From NCBI RefSeq assembly GCF_958450345.1, contig NC_088783.1, positions 58,504,395-58,568,394 of the forward strand: a DNA stretch of 64,000 nt, given 5' to 3'. The DNA comes from Calliphora vicina (taxonomy: Eukaryota; Arthropoda; Insecta; Diptera; Calliphoridae). Position numbers and translations under genes: made by a program. The notes beneath the pieces are model-generated. The model saw nothing but the letters and a program-made list of their open reading frames with translations. It did no database searches and was not told the DNA's origin. Shown here one piece after another: positions 10,811 to 22,700 of this stretch; the first letter of the stretch is position 1; each line of letters opens with the position of its first letter.

Positions 10811-11079
10811 TACGATGGGCAGTTAAAGGCTTTCTCCAATCTAAAACGAAATAAATTTCGAATGCTTCATGGCTTACGAATATAAACACGATCGTTATCG
10901 AATGCCATCATTATAAATTTATATACATTTTATTCGATATCGGATAAAGGAATCCTAAAAATGAAAAAAAATCGCAAGTTCGCCGTTGTGGTATTCTTCC
11001 AGTGGACTTACAGGAGAACATTAATATTATAAAGCCATTGCTCCTGATAATCTTCAGATTCTGTTTGCGTCCCTCAGAA

Positions 11080-11380
11080 TGAAAAATATACAAGATCGAA
11101 AATTTCCAAAGCGGCTGGAGGTGCACTTTTCACGATTTTTTATAAAAAACCATGGACATGACAATTGCTTATCAGGAAGATGTGTCTGTGTAAGCTATGG
11201 ACAAGAACCAGAAATACTCTTGCAAGTTCTTGAATCTACGCTTAAATTATATTTAAGGATGTGGAATGGATGTAAAGCCAACGAAAAAGAACTGGTACTA
11301 TTCATTAGACGATACAAAGGCCTTGGGCGACAATTTGCCTTCAAAAATGTTAAACCGAAATCAACTCGTAAAATGCAGGT
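11080..11380 (+). pseudogene. LINE RT fragment, piece 1
   Basis: Plus strand: degraded GTPQGG-like start (KAAGGALF), then a decayed active-site region, then CKANEKELVLFIRRYKGL. This matches the NGLGVNPxKTELVLFTRRYKIP stretch after the YADD box in LOA/R1-type RT. Several frame changes. Confidence 0.6.
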
Positions 11381-11424
11381 GCATTGAATCTACTCCAGAC
11401 ACCTCGAACATGTCCGAAATGGCT

Positions 11425-11890
11425 GTTACGTGTGCACCAGAAGGAGGTGTACTTTCTATATTGCTCAGGAATCTTATTATAAACACTCTGCTATGAGTCA
11501 TGGAGAAACTGCTTTTCATGACAATTGTTTATGCTTAAGATATGGCTGTTCTAGCTATACTGGAATCTGCGCTAAAATTATTATTAGGGTGTGCGCTGTT
11601 AGTAAAACCAACTAAAACATAACTGGCAATATTTCAATTTGTTATTTCTAGCATCAAAGGATTGGAGCTAACATTATCCAACAACGCCAAATATCTCGGA
11701 TACTATACTATACTAATTGGAATCTAAATACACAATATATAACCACTAATTTGCAACTGCACTATATTGCTTCTAAAATGGAATTATCCTAACCCGGGAA
11801 ATTTACCCTACAAGCATATACTGGCTATACAATGTTGTTATCAAACCAATTATATTCTATGGGTTAGCGTTGAAGAAGCGAAATCACCAA
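11425..11890 (+). pseudogene. LINE RT fragment, piece 2
   Basis: Plus strand repeats the same RT part as piece 1: PEGGVLSILLRNLIINTLL (GTPQGGVLSPLLWN box), then a decayed YADD region, then KGLELTLSNNAKYLGY and a later KxxQLYSMG-like part near 11850-11880. Two neighbouring copies of one RT segment imply a local duplication or two insertions of one family. Confidence 0.65.
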
Positions 11891-12240
11891 AATAATTACG
11901 AACGTAATATGAGAATAGTGGCGGCTCAGTGCTCACTATCATTTAATATACCTGAACCCGTCTTTGATCCAGGTCTCATGATGAATGTCATGAATTCATT
12001 TTTGGAAATGTGGAGAACATTAAAACAGTAAATTTTTTAATTTTTTTCAAATTATCTTAAAAAGTGTTAAATTGTCTAAACAACCAAATTAAATTTTTTT
12101 GTTTATATTTAACTCCATATAAAAAAAACATTTATTTGAAAAAATTATTAAGAGGGTATTTTTTAAGACCGACAGAACTTACGAAAGGCTTAACCGTCAA
12201 ACGAACTGTCATACTGATCAGTATACTCTGGCAAATCATC

Positions 12241-12555
12241 ATGAATAGATTAACGCTTGAACAGCGCTACCAAATTATCCAAATTTATTTTGAAAGTTAG
12301 TCATTGTGTTCAGCGATGAGGCTTATTTATGGCTTAACGGATTTGTTAATAAACAAAATTGCCGCATATTGAGTTAAACCAATCCACATCCGACAATACA
12401 GATTCCATTACATTCAGAAAAATGCACGTTTGGGGCGGTTTAAACGCTGATGGAATCATGGGACCTTATTTCTTCAAAAATGAGGCCGGAGCTTACGTTA
12501 CGGTCAATGGAGATCGTAACCGTACCATGATCAATGAGATTTTGTTTGAAAATAT
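12241..12555 (+). pseudogene. IS630/mariner-like transposase, internally deleted
   Basis: Starts with MNRLTLEQRYQIIQIYFES, the usual N-terminus of a transposase family common in insects. It is followed at once by IVFSDEAYLWLNGFVNKQNC (first catalytic Asp) and then MHVWGGLNADGIMGPYFFK and AYVTVNGDRNRTMI. The roughly 130 residues normally between the two parts are missing, and the second catalytic Asp region is cut by an opposite-strand mariner at about 12556. A second member of the family lies at 34560-35040 on the minus strand. Confidence 0.75.
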
Positions 12556-13200
12556 GGGAAGATGTGTCGACCGCAATCATCGATTTATTGACCCATTTCT
12601 TCAGGTTTGGAAACAAGAAATAGTAATTCGTTTCCGAGTAATACGGAGAATAGGGTGGATGAGGAAGCAATTTGTAGCCTAATTTATGGATTTTTTCCAT
12701 GGAAACTGCACACGTGTGTACGCTTTTGTGTACCCGATTGTGGGCAAACTCGACAACCATCTTACGGAAAGCATTCTCATATTAAGTGATAATTCAAAAT
12801 AGAAACTACTGAGTCATGTAATATGCCTATGGCTTCCACAATCTCTCGCACTTTCAATCACCGATCGGCCAACACCATATCGTGATTTTTTTTCAATGGT
12901 TTCGGGTGTAGATACCTCAACTAGGGGTCCAAAACGCTCGGCATCACAACGAAATTCAGTAAACCAACTTTTTACTAAGCCTTGGTCTCAGTGATGATTT
13001 TTTCCGCAAAAAATAATGCTTAGTGATCAGATGAAATTCAGTTTTTTCCCAATTTGCCCGGGGACATTGAAAGAAACTGTAGAGCTGATGCACTTGCAAT
13101 GCTGTCACCGAAATAAGTTTGAACGAATTCGATTTTTGAATCCCTCTCTTGAGGGGTAAATAACTAATTTCATACAAACTTCACCTCAGTGTCAAAGAGA
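12556..13200 (-). pseudogene. mariner transposase, internally deleted
   Basis: Minus strand, N-terminal part (about 13060-12800): NWEKTEFHLITKHYFL, KSWFTEFRCDAERFGPLVEV and TPETIEKNHDMVLADR, then LKVREIVEAIGI. These are mariner helix-turn-helix regions. It jumps at about 12790 to the C-terminal part: VHKSVHTCAVSMEKIHKLGY, LLPHPPYSP and YLFPNLKKW-like residues. All catalytic middle sequence except the last part is gone. Length about 645 bp against about 1.3 kb for a full element. Confidence 0.75.
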
Positions 13201-13239
13201 CCAGAAAAATCTGGCCTTATATTCACAAGCAGAGAATAC

Positions 13240-13375
13240 GAGTTGCGATAAATTTGCCAAGATTCCACCTAACTCACACTGCCCTCTAGTTGCTGACGTT
13301 CAAAGGCTGCGTCTTCCTCATAAAGACTTCTGTAGAAGCTGTTTGGTCAACAAATAACATTTATTTGGAGTAGAT
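13240..13375 (+). pseudogene. LINE C-terminal fragment
   Basis: Plus strand reads ADVQRLRLPHKDFCRSC, the HAxRLGLxxxDFCRSC motif at the end of R1/LOA-like ORF2 proteins. Only a short relic is left. Related relics on the minus strand are at 15920-16150 and 51165-51410. Confidence 0.55.
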
Positions 13376-13406
13376 TGTGCGGTGAATCGCAGAACTCATT
13401 ACTGCA

Positions 13407-13648
13407 GAGAGAAAACAGATTGGTAGTAGCAACCGAATGTTGTCAACCGAATGATTCGGTTGCACACATAGAATTTTTCGGCTCTATCAATAGAAAGTCA
13501 ACTGATAAAGAAGAATTCAGGTTGAATCAACCAAACTTTTGGTATCCCTTCTAAAATTGTGTAGCTACAACTTTAAAATTCGCTTGCGGAGGTAGAATCA
13601 TTCCATTGGCAAAAAATTCGGTTGCTACTACGAATCAGTTTTCCCTCC
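13407..13648. mobile_element. MITE with GAGAAAACAGATT ends
   Basis: About 240 bp. The left end GAGAAAACAGATTGGTAGTA and right end GTAGCAACCG-type inverse (CGGTTGCTACTACGAATCAG, then TTTTCCCTC) pair over about 30 bp with few mismatches. An AACCGAATGATTCGGTT palindrome lies inside. A separate end of the same family is at 59411-59442. Confidence 0.7.
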
Positions 13649-13649
13649 C

Positions 13650-15900
13650 TTTAAACGAATGTATGTGGAATAAGCTATTGGAAAATGATTAATGACTATA
13701 AATTATATTTTAAAATATAATTCCATAGAATTCCATATTATCAACGTATTGCATTGCATTGCATTTGAAGATACATACGGACCACTTAAGGATCGTGGAA
13801 ACGAAACGAACCTCCCTTTTTGAAGTAGTAGAGCTCAAACACATTTTTTGACCTTTATATTTCATCAAGTTTATTGTTCATTAGTGCACGTACGATACGA
13901 GTCATGATCTAATGAACTTTTATTATGCTCATATTTTTTCGTATTCAACTATTAACGTTTTTTTTCTTTTTTATTTATTTATGTAGTGATAATGAAATTA
14001 AAGTTTTTTTCGTTTTGTTTGCAAGACTTTTGCAGCATTTCGTAGCATTTATAAAATCGACAGCTGCAAAAGTCTGGTGCTAAAAGAAATCTCTTTTGAA
14101 AAATGCGTTTAATTAAGAGGAACTGTGTGATGTTTGGTTTATTTTCGTTGCCACGTAACTTGTCTTATTTTAATGGAAGAGGGTTAATTAATTTATGGCA
14201 TCAAGGCTAGTGACTTAAAAGGAGAGCAGGTCAGGAACGTAATACACAGGCATAAGCTTAAGAGAATTAAACTGATATATTTGACAGATTCCTAGAAGAA
14301 ATTATTGAAATGTTTCGAAATTGGATCATTGGTTTTGTATTTTATGTAAAATATAATTAAGTTAAATAAAAGGATTTATAAATATTCTTAAGGAAAAAAT
14401 AGTATTTCTTGGAATAAAGTGGCACAAAATGAAGAAGAATGAGAAATTGGGACTCTGGCTATGTTCTTGGCAACAATTTTTACTGCTTTGCTTTCTCTCA
14501 ACTAAAAACTCAATTGCATATTTTATATGATCCTCTTATAACTGATTAACATTTCAAACGTCCAAACATTTCAAATAAGATTTGGAAGTCAGAATGTCTC
14601 CTACCAAAAAACACACAAATATTTTGGAATTTTCAAAACCAAACAATTACTTAGTTTAAACATATACTATGCAGTCACATGGCTTTAAATCCTAGAATCA
14701 TAAACAAATTGACTCTCTCTCTCTCTGTCGCTGCCTGCAATTAAAATGCCACAAAATCCTCAATCCTCTTATAACTTTGCACCCTATTTACACAAATTGT
14801 CTAGCTAAATTTAAAACTACAAATGTTTTGCAAAACAAACTAAAACTTTTAAGCTGAAAGGGATGAAGTGTTTAGTTGAGAGAGCGGGTGTAGGAGTTAT
14901 TGTTTGGTATTGTTTATTTTAATGTTTACTATAAACAACTAATTGCTTTTCATTGCTTTTCCAACAAAACAAAAACTAAACTTCAAATGTAATAAACCCT
15001 AAATAATCCTCACAAAATCAAAAACTGCCAACACACACTCGCTCTTCCAACTCCAACTACCAGCAGTTGGTTGCAGCTGCAACTAAAGCAGAACATTGGC
15101 ACCCGAAGAAGGCAAAACAAACAAACAAATGAAACTATTAAAGTGGAGTAGCGCAAATTGTGTATGAACAAACACACGTTGCAGTACTCGGGCATGAGTT
15201 GAAATGCTGATGCTGCTGTTGCTCCTGCTACTGCTGTGTATGGTGTATTTTAACACTTGACCAACATTGGTTGTTGTTGGCTTTTTTTACCCTGGATCTC
15301 TATTATATGTAGAACAACAAATTGTGGTTTAAATATACACTGAGGTTTATTTTATGGATATATATTTTTTTTGTTTTATTCTATCGGGTTTTTTTCATCC
15401 ATTCTTCTCTGTGGTTAGAAATTCCAACATATGTGTTTGTTCTATTCCATCATATACTTCATATATACATTGTATGTATGGTTGCAACAAACAAAAAAAA
15501 AGCTTGTCTGGACTGTGGTTAATGCTATGGAGCGTGCATATATGTACACAAATTTACTCGATATATATAGTCTGCTTCTAGTATTCTAGTTTTGTCAGAA
15601 CTTTGAAAGGCTGGAATGGAAGTAGATAAATGCCTTAATTTGAAGGACAGTAGATTACTATGTTTAGCTAACCTTGAAATATTAAAGAATGATAATTACT
15701 GCTCAGAATATGAAGCATAGCATACTTGGCTATGCTCTGTTTACGATACCTTGTTCATATCACGCCATTCGTGTTATGTTTCTTCGCCACTGTCATTCAT
15801 TGATCGAATGAAAGTGTGAATGTTATTCAAATCACCCCTAGATAGATAGGTTTTTTCAGTAAGTATTTGTTGCCTAAACATTTCGCGTTTTAAGACCTGG
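13650..15900. other. no gene recognised
   Basis: AT-rich sequence with short palindromes (TATAAATTATATTTTAAAAT near 13700), a CTCTCTCTCT run near 14715 and GCTGCTGCT-type runs near 15210. No repeats shared with the rest of the window were noticed. Likely host intron or intergenic DNA. Confidence 0.5.
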
Positions 15901-15919
15901 GATAGTGACAGAGAACATG

Positions 15920-16150
15920 TTCATTTGTCTATACTTCTTCCTCGTCCTTACAGCTTCTTGGGATTTGCAACCTTGGAGCGTCTTAATGATCACAGACTAG
16001 CCGCTATAAGCGTCCCTAGGAGGAATCTATGCAGATCTATCGCAGGTCGTTCATCTGTATGTCCAATTTTTTTGTCTCTTTCCAAGTGGGTTCTCTCTTC
16101 CATCTTTCTTTGGCAATGAGATGAAGTTTGCGTGCAATTAGTTGTTTCCC
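15920..16150 (-). pseudogene. LINE C-terminal fragment
   Basis: Minus-strand reading gives a SCKDEEEV Cys motif near 15930 and further sequence closely matching 51190-51410 (for example TCTTTGGCAATGAGATGAAG against TCTATGGCAATGGGATGAAG on the plus strand). Both are tails of one R1/LOA-like family. Confidence 0.6.
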
Positions 16151-16197
16151 TAAAGAGAGGAATACTCAGAATACTTGTCCAGCTAAAAATATTGCCT

Positions 16198-16290
16198 ATG
16201 TTTTTAAATTACTATCCGGACATTGACAACTACATGCCTTTAAAGAAGACTTTAGATAATTTTCCACATTCTATTGGGTGTATGACTTAA
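16198..16290. repeat. direct repeat, left copy
   Basis: Contains CTATCCGGACATTGACAACT and CTTTAAAGAAGACTTTAGA. A diverged copy at 16857-16938 reads ACTCCGGACATTGAAAACA and CTTTAAATAACACTTTACA. The two flank the mariner relic at 16390-16856 at a spacing of about 659 bp. Confidence 0.65.
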
Positions 16291-16389
16291 AAATGTCGGA
16301 TTTATAATGGATGGTATATCTTTTTAAGGGTTCATATCTGTCATTTATTCTCACTTAGTTGTTCAACACTATTTTTTCATCGAAAGGGT

Positions 16390-16856
16390 TAAATTTTGTA
16401 CCAACATAGTGTCATATGCGGGAAGTTTTGCTTAACTTCTTTAATTGAATGTGAATGTGTTCCATCGGTTTCAATGAGCGAGACACAGAAGACAAAGATC
16501 GACCAAGCCAGCCAAAACAGTTTGAAGACCAAGAATTGGAGGCATTATTCCATGAAGATTGATGTCAAACTCAACAGGAGCTTGCAAAATTATTGGGAGC
16601 CATGAAATCTGTACCGAATGCAAGTGATTCATTTGTAGCGGATTGGCCGAAAAGTGTCCAGAATATGCGGCCACAAATGAAACCGTAATATTCCATCGCT
16701 CGGCCACATATTTTAATACCTGTGAAAAACTATTTAGAAACAGGAGGTTGCGAAGGTTATATGCCAGATCTTGTCCCGTCCGACTACTATTAGTTTCTAT
16801 CGATGCAGAGCAGAGTATCCGAAATTGGCAGTTCTTTTGGCGCGGAATCCTGTCTA
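16390..16856 (+). pseudogene. mariner transposase relic, copy 1
   Basis: Plus strand, with frame changes: NFVPTxCHMREVLLNFF (N-terminus), then EDQELEALFHED and CQTQQELAKLLG, the classic mariner linker between helix-turn-helix units. It continues with AEKCPEYAATNETVIFH (region of the second catalytic Asp, now HRS instead of HDN). VKNYLE and DLVPSDYY follow, the third-Asp region PDLAPSDYH. The middle of the protein is deleted. Same family as 22145-22700 and 2000-2122. Confidence 0.75.
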
Positions 16857-16938
16857 TATTTAATCATTACACTCCGGACATTGAAAACAACATGTCTTTA
16901 AATAACACTTTACACAACTTTCTACATTGTATAAAATA
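16857..16938. repeat. direct repeat, right copy
   Basis: Pair of 16198-16290 (see there). It follows the mariner coding relic directly. Confidence 0.65.
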
Positions 16939-17440
16939 GCAATAGAAGAAGACTTCACTTCTTAACTATTAACTTAACTCAAACCATAAAGAGATGAAAT
17001 CAACGGGAAACTATAATGGTGCTTTGTCAACGTCAGTTTTGTGACTAAAACTTGTAGCTATCTAACTGGCTTACATCTTGATATCAGGACCTTATTAGAT
17101 AGAGTAACAATTCTTCTCCTGGCCTTAAAAACAAGTGCAACCAAGCGAACAAGGAACCAAGGAACAAATCTACAATGAAAGCAAATAAGATCCAATGAAT
17201 GATCTTTTGTATTGTTCTAATGTACATGAGGCCGAGTGAAAAATCCACAATAAAATATTAGAAGTCTCGCAGACGTACTTGATTCCATATGCCCTGCCAT
17301 CATTGATGATTCTAGGACCTCACAACAAAACTGTAAAGATAGAAGATTCGTGAACGAGAATAGGTTAATGAATTAAAGAACCATTACATTAGCCACAAAT
17401 TTCTTTCAAATAGTGTGAAAATAAGGCAATTTTGCGATCA

Positions 17441-17550
17441 TATCTTTTGTCAACTTTCCTGTGATCCAGGATCGTAAATAATATATGAGTTAACGTATCT
17501 TTTGTCAACTTTCCAGTGATCCAGGATCGTAAATAATATATGAGCTAACG
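17441..17550. repeat. recent 55-bp tandem duplication
   Basis: Units 17441-17495 and 17496-17550 start TATCTTTTGTCAACTTTCC and differ at only a couple of positions. It is the best-preserved duplication in this cluster. Confidence 0.85.
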
Positions 17551-18001
17551 TCAGTCTCTAGTGGAGTTTAGGGATGCACTCTTAAACCCCTATAAATTTA
17601 AAAAAAGTTCTTTAGTGACGTTCGTACATTTCATTACTTATGTTTAACATGTAAATCTATATTAACCCTGGTGTGAAAGAGCTAAGATCCAAGTAAAATT
17701 CACAATACCTTCAGCGAATCAGGCATTGGAATCAATGCAGCACAAATTCCTTGGGCATCATTTGAAAATGCGAGAACTTAGTTAATGTTCAGATTTTTCA
17801 TAATGTACATCATTACAAATAGCTCCAAAATATCACTTACGAAAGGAAAATTTAAAGTTCTTTGGGTTAGGCAACATGACTTCATACTAACGAAATATTT
17901 TCTCTTGGGATGTCATTAGAGTTGTCACCAAAAGCTCAACATAACTAAATTAATTGGGTTCCTTCCTAGAGCTAGTATATTTTAACAATATCTATTGATA
18001 C

Positions 18002-18807
18002 TAGGGTATTCAATTAATCGGGTTTCTGGTTTAATCGGTTAATCGAGCAAATAATTAATCGGGGTTTAGATTTAATCGGTTAATAATCGGTTAATTTTAA
18101 ATTATTCGATTAACCGAATAAATTATATTTAAATGTTAAACTGAAACTAAATCACGAATTTTGTGTACTTATTGAAGTATTTTATTAAAAAAAGAACAAA
18201 AACATAAAAAATAAACAAATCATAACAATTCAACCAAACAGTAAATAATTTTCTTTAGTTTTAATAAAACTCGACTTGGAAAAAACTCTCACGCTGATTG
18301 TAGATGTTGGAGAAATCGAAAGTAAGACAAGGTAAAGAATATCCAATTTGTCAGTTGTTTTTTTAGTTTTTTCTAAGCATATAAAATCCTCCATTATACC
18401 ATTGGAGTCCTTTTTGGACTATTTAGATTTTAAATACTTTTAATAATTTCGATAAGTTGTGAAAAAAAAACTTATTTCAGTAGTGTATCCAGTTTCGTCT
18501 ATTATTATGTTCTCATCCGACAATTACAAGTAAATTAAATATATCAGTTATTATAATACTCACTAAACATATTTCTTGAATGTTCGAAAAAATATGTAAT
18601 TTTACTTTGACATTTGTATTTGAATTAAAATGGAAAATTAAAAACAAACAAATTATGTTAAAGTGCAAAAAAAGAAATTTCGGTTAACCGACACAAATTA
18701 ATCGGTTTATTCGTTATTTGAAAATCGGCAATTTTGAATTATTCGAACAGTTAACCGACCAAAATTAATCGGTTAACCGATTAACGGTTAACCGATTGAA
18801 TACCCTA
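18002..18807. mobile_element. hAT-type MITE with AATCGGTTAACC repeats
   Basis: An 806-bp element starting TAGGGTATTCAATTAATCGG and ending ACCGATTGAATACCCTA. The flanks ATTGATAC (17994-18001) and ATAGATAC (18808-18815) match at seven of eight positions, fitting an 8-bp hAT target duplication. Both subterminal regions are packed with TTAATCGGTTAA and CGGTTAACCG motifs. No transposase frame. Confidence 0.75.
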
Positions 18808-19886
18808 ATAGATACGTTAAAAGTACAGTATGAATATCATACTCGATCGTTGCCCATTCCCTGCAAAGACTTCATACACATTGTTATGTGTCTTACTTGC
18901 TTTAGATAGCGTCCATCCAAGTATTTCTCCCAGCGTGAATTTAATCCAGATACTTGACCTTTACTTATCTATGGATTTGTTGCCTTATTGTTCTGGAAGA
19001 TGCGATCAGCATAGTTATTAATCTTCAAATGAATACGAATGATTCTCTCCAAGAAAGAGAATTCGATTTAGCTTCAAAATAAGTCGAGATATTGATTCCA
19101 AAAGGATAACTGCGGCATTCAAATATGGAATCATTAAAATTCAAGAAACATTTGATGATCTAAATGATCGCTAGGAGGCTGCCCGTGAAAACTAAAAGCA
19201 ATATAAAGACGGCTAAAATTCTTGAAAGCAAACCATTTTTTTGTGAAAAAAGTTGAAGCTATTAGGAGCTTCGTCAACCATAAAGCTTTCTTCCAGTGAT
19301 CCAGCATCTTAAATAATCGAATTTAACGTTATTGTCTAATGAACTGTTTGGGATATATTCTCCTTAAATTCCTTCGTTTCTTTATTAACTTATAGTTAAC
19401 GAATATCTGTATAATATCCCTGCATTTGCACATGATTTGGCAACACGGGACGACTGTACTATTATGATGGGTCACAACTCTAATTTCATTTGCGATCGCT
19501 TAATTAGTTTCTATAACACTTCAGTGATGTCATCGATAACACTTATTATTTATAGGAGTAATTAAAGCACAAATTCTACTTGAGTTTCGCTCCATAATAT
19601 TGAGAACGTTCTTATTCTTGAACACTTGAATATCGCTCCAAAATATTATGAAACTGAGCGATCTTAATCTAACATAACTCCCTGTAAAGTTTATAAATAG
19701 TCTTTTTTGAAATTTCTGATTTAATATATCAGACATCTTTTATAACTGAAATTGTTCTTATTTCTTATCCTTCCTTTTTAGCTTCCAGAAGGGTTTAGTG
19801 TTATTGGAAGTGTAATTTTCAAGGAGGAGATAATACTGGATCATACATCATGCCGGAATCAATATAATTTCCAAGTCTCCATTAAA

Positions 19887-19941
19887 AAATGCTATAAACG
19901 AACTGTTGAATTTACATTTCAACAGTTCGTTTATAGCATTT
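19887..19941. repeat. perfect 24-bp hairpin, 7-nt loop
   Basis: The arm AAATGCTATAAACGAACTGT plus TGAA (19887-19910), loop TTTACAT, then the exact reverse complement at 19918-19941. The related copy near 22120 lacks the second arm, so the palindrome arose within this copy of the local duplication. Confidence 0.9.
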
Positions 19942-22144
19942 CTTACTCTAGCTTTGAATGACAAAAATATGATAATTCCTTCTTTTATATTTATATCATA
20001 AATTGTGCTCAGGAAGGATAAGCTGAGTTAACACATTCGGGTGTCATGTACACCGTTCCATCTTAATGAGAAGCTTAACATTTTCTCGGTATCCTCGACA
20101 TGTTTAGCTTCCAAATAATGTTACTTCACAATGTCCATTGCATTGGTTATCTTGACCTCAAGGAAGATTTGGAATTGTATAGATCATACTGTGAGAACAT
20201 CAAATATTCGTATGTCTTTAAACTACTTGGAAAGTTGGATCTAATCGATCAATGCTTTCCGAATTGCATTAGATCGATTAATTAAGATTTCAATTCAATT
20301 TCCCAAAATTCATTACATTCTTCCTCAACTCTGTCTATGGAGTATATGTATGGATAGTTGAGACATCTAACCAACTAATAGTGGTGGGTAACAACTGTTA
20401 AATGCTTGACCACCATGAAGAGGCAAGCAAAAGAAAGCCAGAAAGAAAAAGCGTAGTGCGAGTATTAAAGCAAAATGACGGGAATATTAACAACCAGCTA
20501 CAAATAGGAGTTTAATTGCATTTCAATTAGAAAAAAAAGATGAAAATTGAAGAACAATTATGCAGCATAAGTTGTTTATTTTTTGCTTGATCCCTCTCTT
20601 CGTTATACAATTTTTTAACATGCCCTGGTCACAATAAAGCAAAAATTAAAACAATTTTTCTAGGGTTTTGCTGGGGTTTCTTTTTTATATATAGATATAA
20701 ACCATGATGGAGAAGTGCAAAAAGAGTGTGTGTAGATCACAAAAACCACTTGAAATCACATCCAATGTGACAAATTATGTTATAAATTGTAGATTGCGTA
20801 TATGTATGTTGGGATATAGTTGACTGACTGACTATAGTTAGTGTGACAGACACTTAAACGCCCAAACATGTTTCAAATCATTTTACCATAATACAATTTA
20901 TGTATGTTACGGATCGGATGGCTACTAACTCGTACAACACGTTGTTCCTTTTGCCAATTTTGTTTTCAGTTTTCAGTTTTTTTTTTTGTTGGTTGGTGAA
21001 TGATTTTAATAGAGCGAAGTGTTTGTATTCTGTTGCATTTTGTTATATACGTTCGTTTGTTATCGATGGAGTGACAGTTTAACATGATTTTAAAAGATGA
21101 TTGGATTTGTTAAAAGTGATTAAGATGATGACGTTTATGATACGCCTGTATTATCTGCAGAGAATATGATGATTGCCGTCATTAAGAGGAGTGATTGGTG
21201 TGATTGATTTCGACAGCTGTTGTGGGCAATAAGAGATTCATGTGTTGATTAGAAATTTTATCGTTTCAGGTTTAAGTAGTTTGTGGAGTTTGATGAATAT
21301 TCTTTAAATTTTGTGGGGTTAAATGTTAGGATTTATATTTATAATAGCTTCCGGAAGGTAATTTCAATTTCCTCTTAAAATTTAAGGATTTTTTCTCCTG
21401 TTTTGCTCTTAACTATAATGATTCCAGCTTTCTTATACCATCATAACTATCTTTTATGATTATAAATGGTCCTCTGTGAAATTTTTTTAAAGTTCGGGGT
21501 TTATTACCAGGATTCTATTAAAACTGAGGTGCTTATTTCTTTTTCAGTTTTTGTGAATAAAGATGAAACTTACACGACCTTCGTCAACCATACAGATTTC
21601 TTCCAGTGATTCAGCATCGTAAATAATGGAAGTTAATGATAGTGTCTAGTAAATTTTAGGGATATATTCTCTTAAAATTCCTTAGTACCATTATTCTCTT
21701 ATGGTTAACGTATATCTATATAGTATTCCTGGTTCACCACAAGGTTTGGAAACGCTGACGACTGAACTATTATGATGGTTCACAACTTTAATATCATTTG
21801 GAATCGATTAAATAGTCTCCATAATTCTTCAGCAATGGCATCACAATCTAGGCATTGGAGTTGTTGAAGCACAAATTGCACTTGAGTATCGCTCCGAAAT
21901 ATTGAGAAACTATGCGTTCTCATTCTAACATTAATCTCTATTAAGATTATAAATAGTCTTCTCTGAAATTTCTGAATTGATTTGTCAGGAATCTTTTATA
22001 ATTCAAATTTAGCTTATTTTTTATCCTTTTAGCTTCCGGAAGGGATGAGTTATTAGTTGGTTATTCCAAACTTAATATAATTTTCAAGTCTCCACTAAAA
22101 TTGAAGGCAATATAAGCAATTTACATTTCAACAGTTTTTCTTTT

Positions 22145-22700
22145 TTTTCGAAAATGTCGAATTTTGTGCCAACAAAGTGTCATATGCGGGAAGGGCTGTC
22201 AACTCAGCAAAAACTTCTGCTACAACAACAACACCAAAGCCAAATATCCATATCGCTAAGGTAATACTCTATATTTGGTGGGAGCAAAAGCGTCCTATTT
22301 ATTATAGCTACTGAAATCGGACCAGACCATCACAGGGAACCTGTACCGAATGCAACTGATTCGTTTGAAGCGAGCATTGCCCGAAAAACGACCAGAAAAT
22401 GCGGCCACACATGAAACCGAATAATGACTATGTTCGGCCACATGTTGCAATATTTGTTAAAAACTATTTAGAATGAAGTGGTTGGGGAAGTTTTGCCTCA
22501 CCCGCTTTATAGTCCAAAGCGTTCCACGTCCGACTACTATTTGTTTTGCTATTTTGTTTAATGCTCTCTCTGGAATACGCTTCACTTTGGAACAGAGTAT
22601 CCGATATTGGCTTGATTCGTTCTTGGCCTCAAAAGATGAGCGGTTCAAAAAAATATTCCCAAGAATTTCCATGACAATTTTACCGATTAGGAATACTAGT
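22145..22700 (+). pseudogene. mariner transposase relic, copy 2
   Basis: Plus strand: VPTKCHMREGLSTQQ (N-terminus), then a jump to a LYLVG/WWEQKRPIYYSY-like part (YIWWDQKGVVYYELL box). It continues RMQLIRLKRALPEKRPENAA and a decayed HDNARPH box, then GWGSFASP/LPHPLYSP and finally NALSGIRFTLEQSIRY with FLASKDERF. The helix-turn-helix and first catalytic Asp are deleted. Stops and frame changes throughout. Confidence 0.75.

Noticed and set aside
12359..12682. A single 107-residue protein
   Set aside because: Only the first two thirds match a transposase; the last third is the antisense of a mariner C-terminus on the other strand.
15010..15581. Cys-rich or hydrophobic small proteins in several frames
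   Set aside because: AT- and T-rich DNA gives Phe, Leu, Ile and Cys-rich frames by chance; no conserved motif or start context.
16780..16860. First taken for the C-terminus of a LINE shared with 2000-2120 and 22550-22700
   Set aside because: Reading the plus strand gives the mariner pattern PSDYY...FLASKDE, so these are mariner tails, not LINE.
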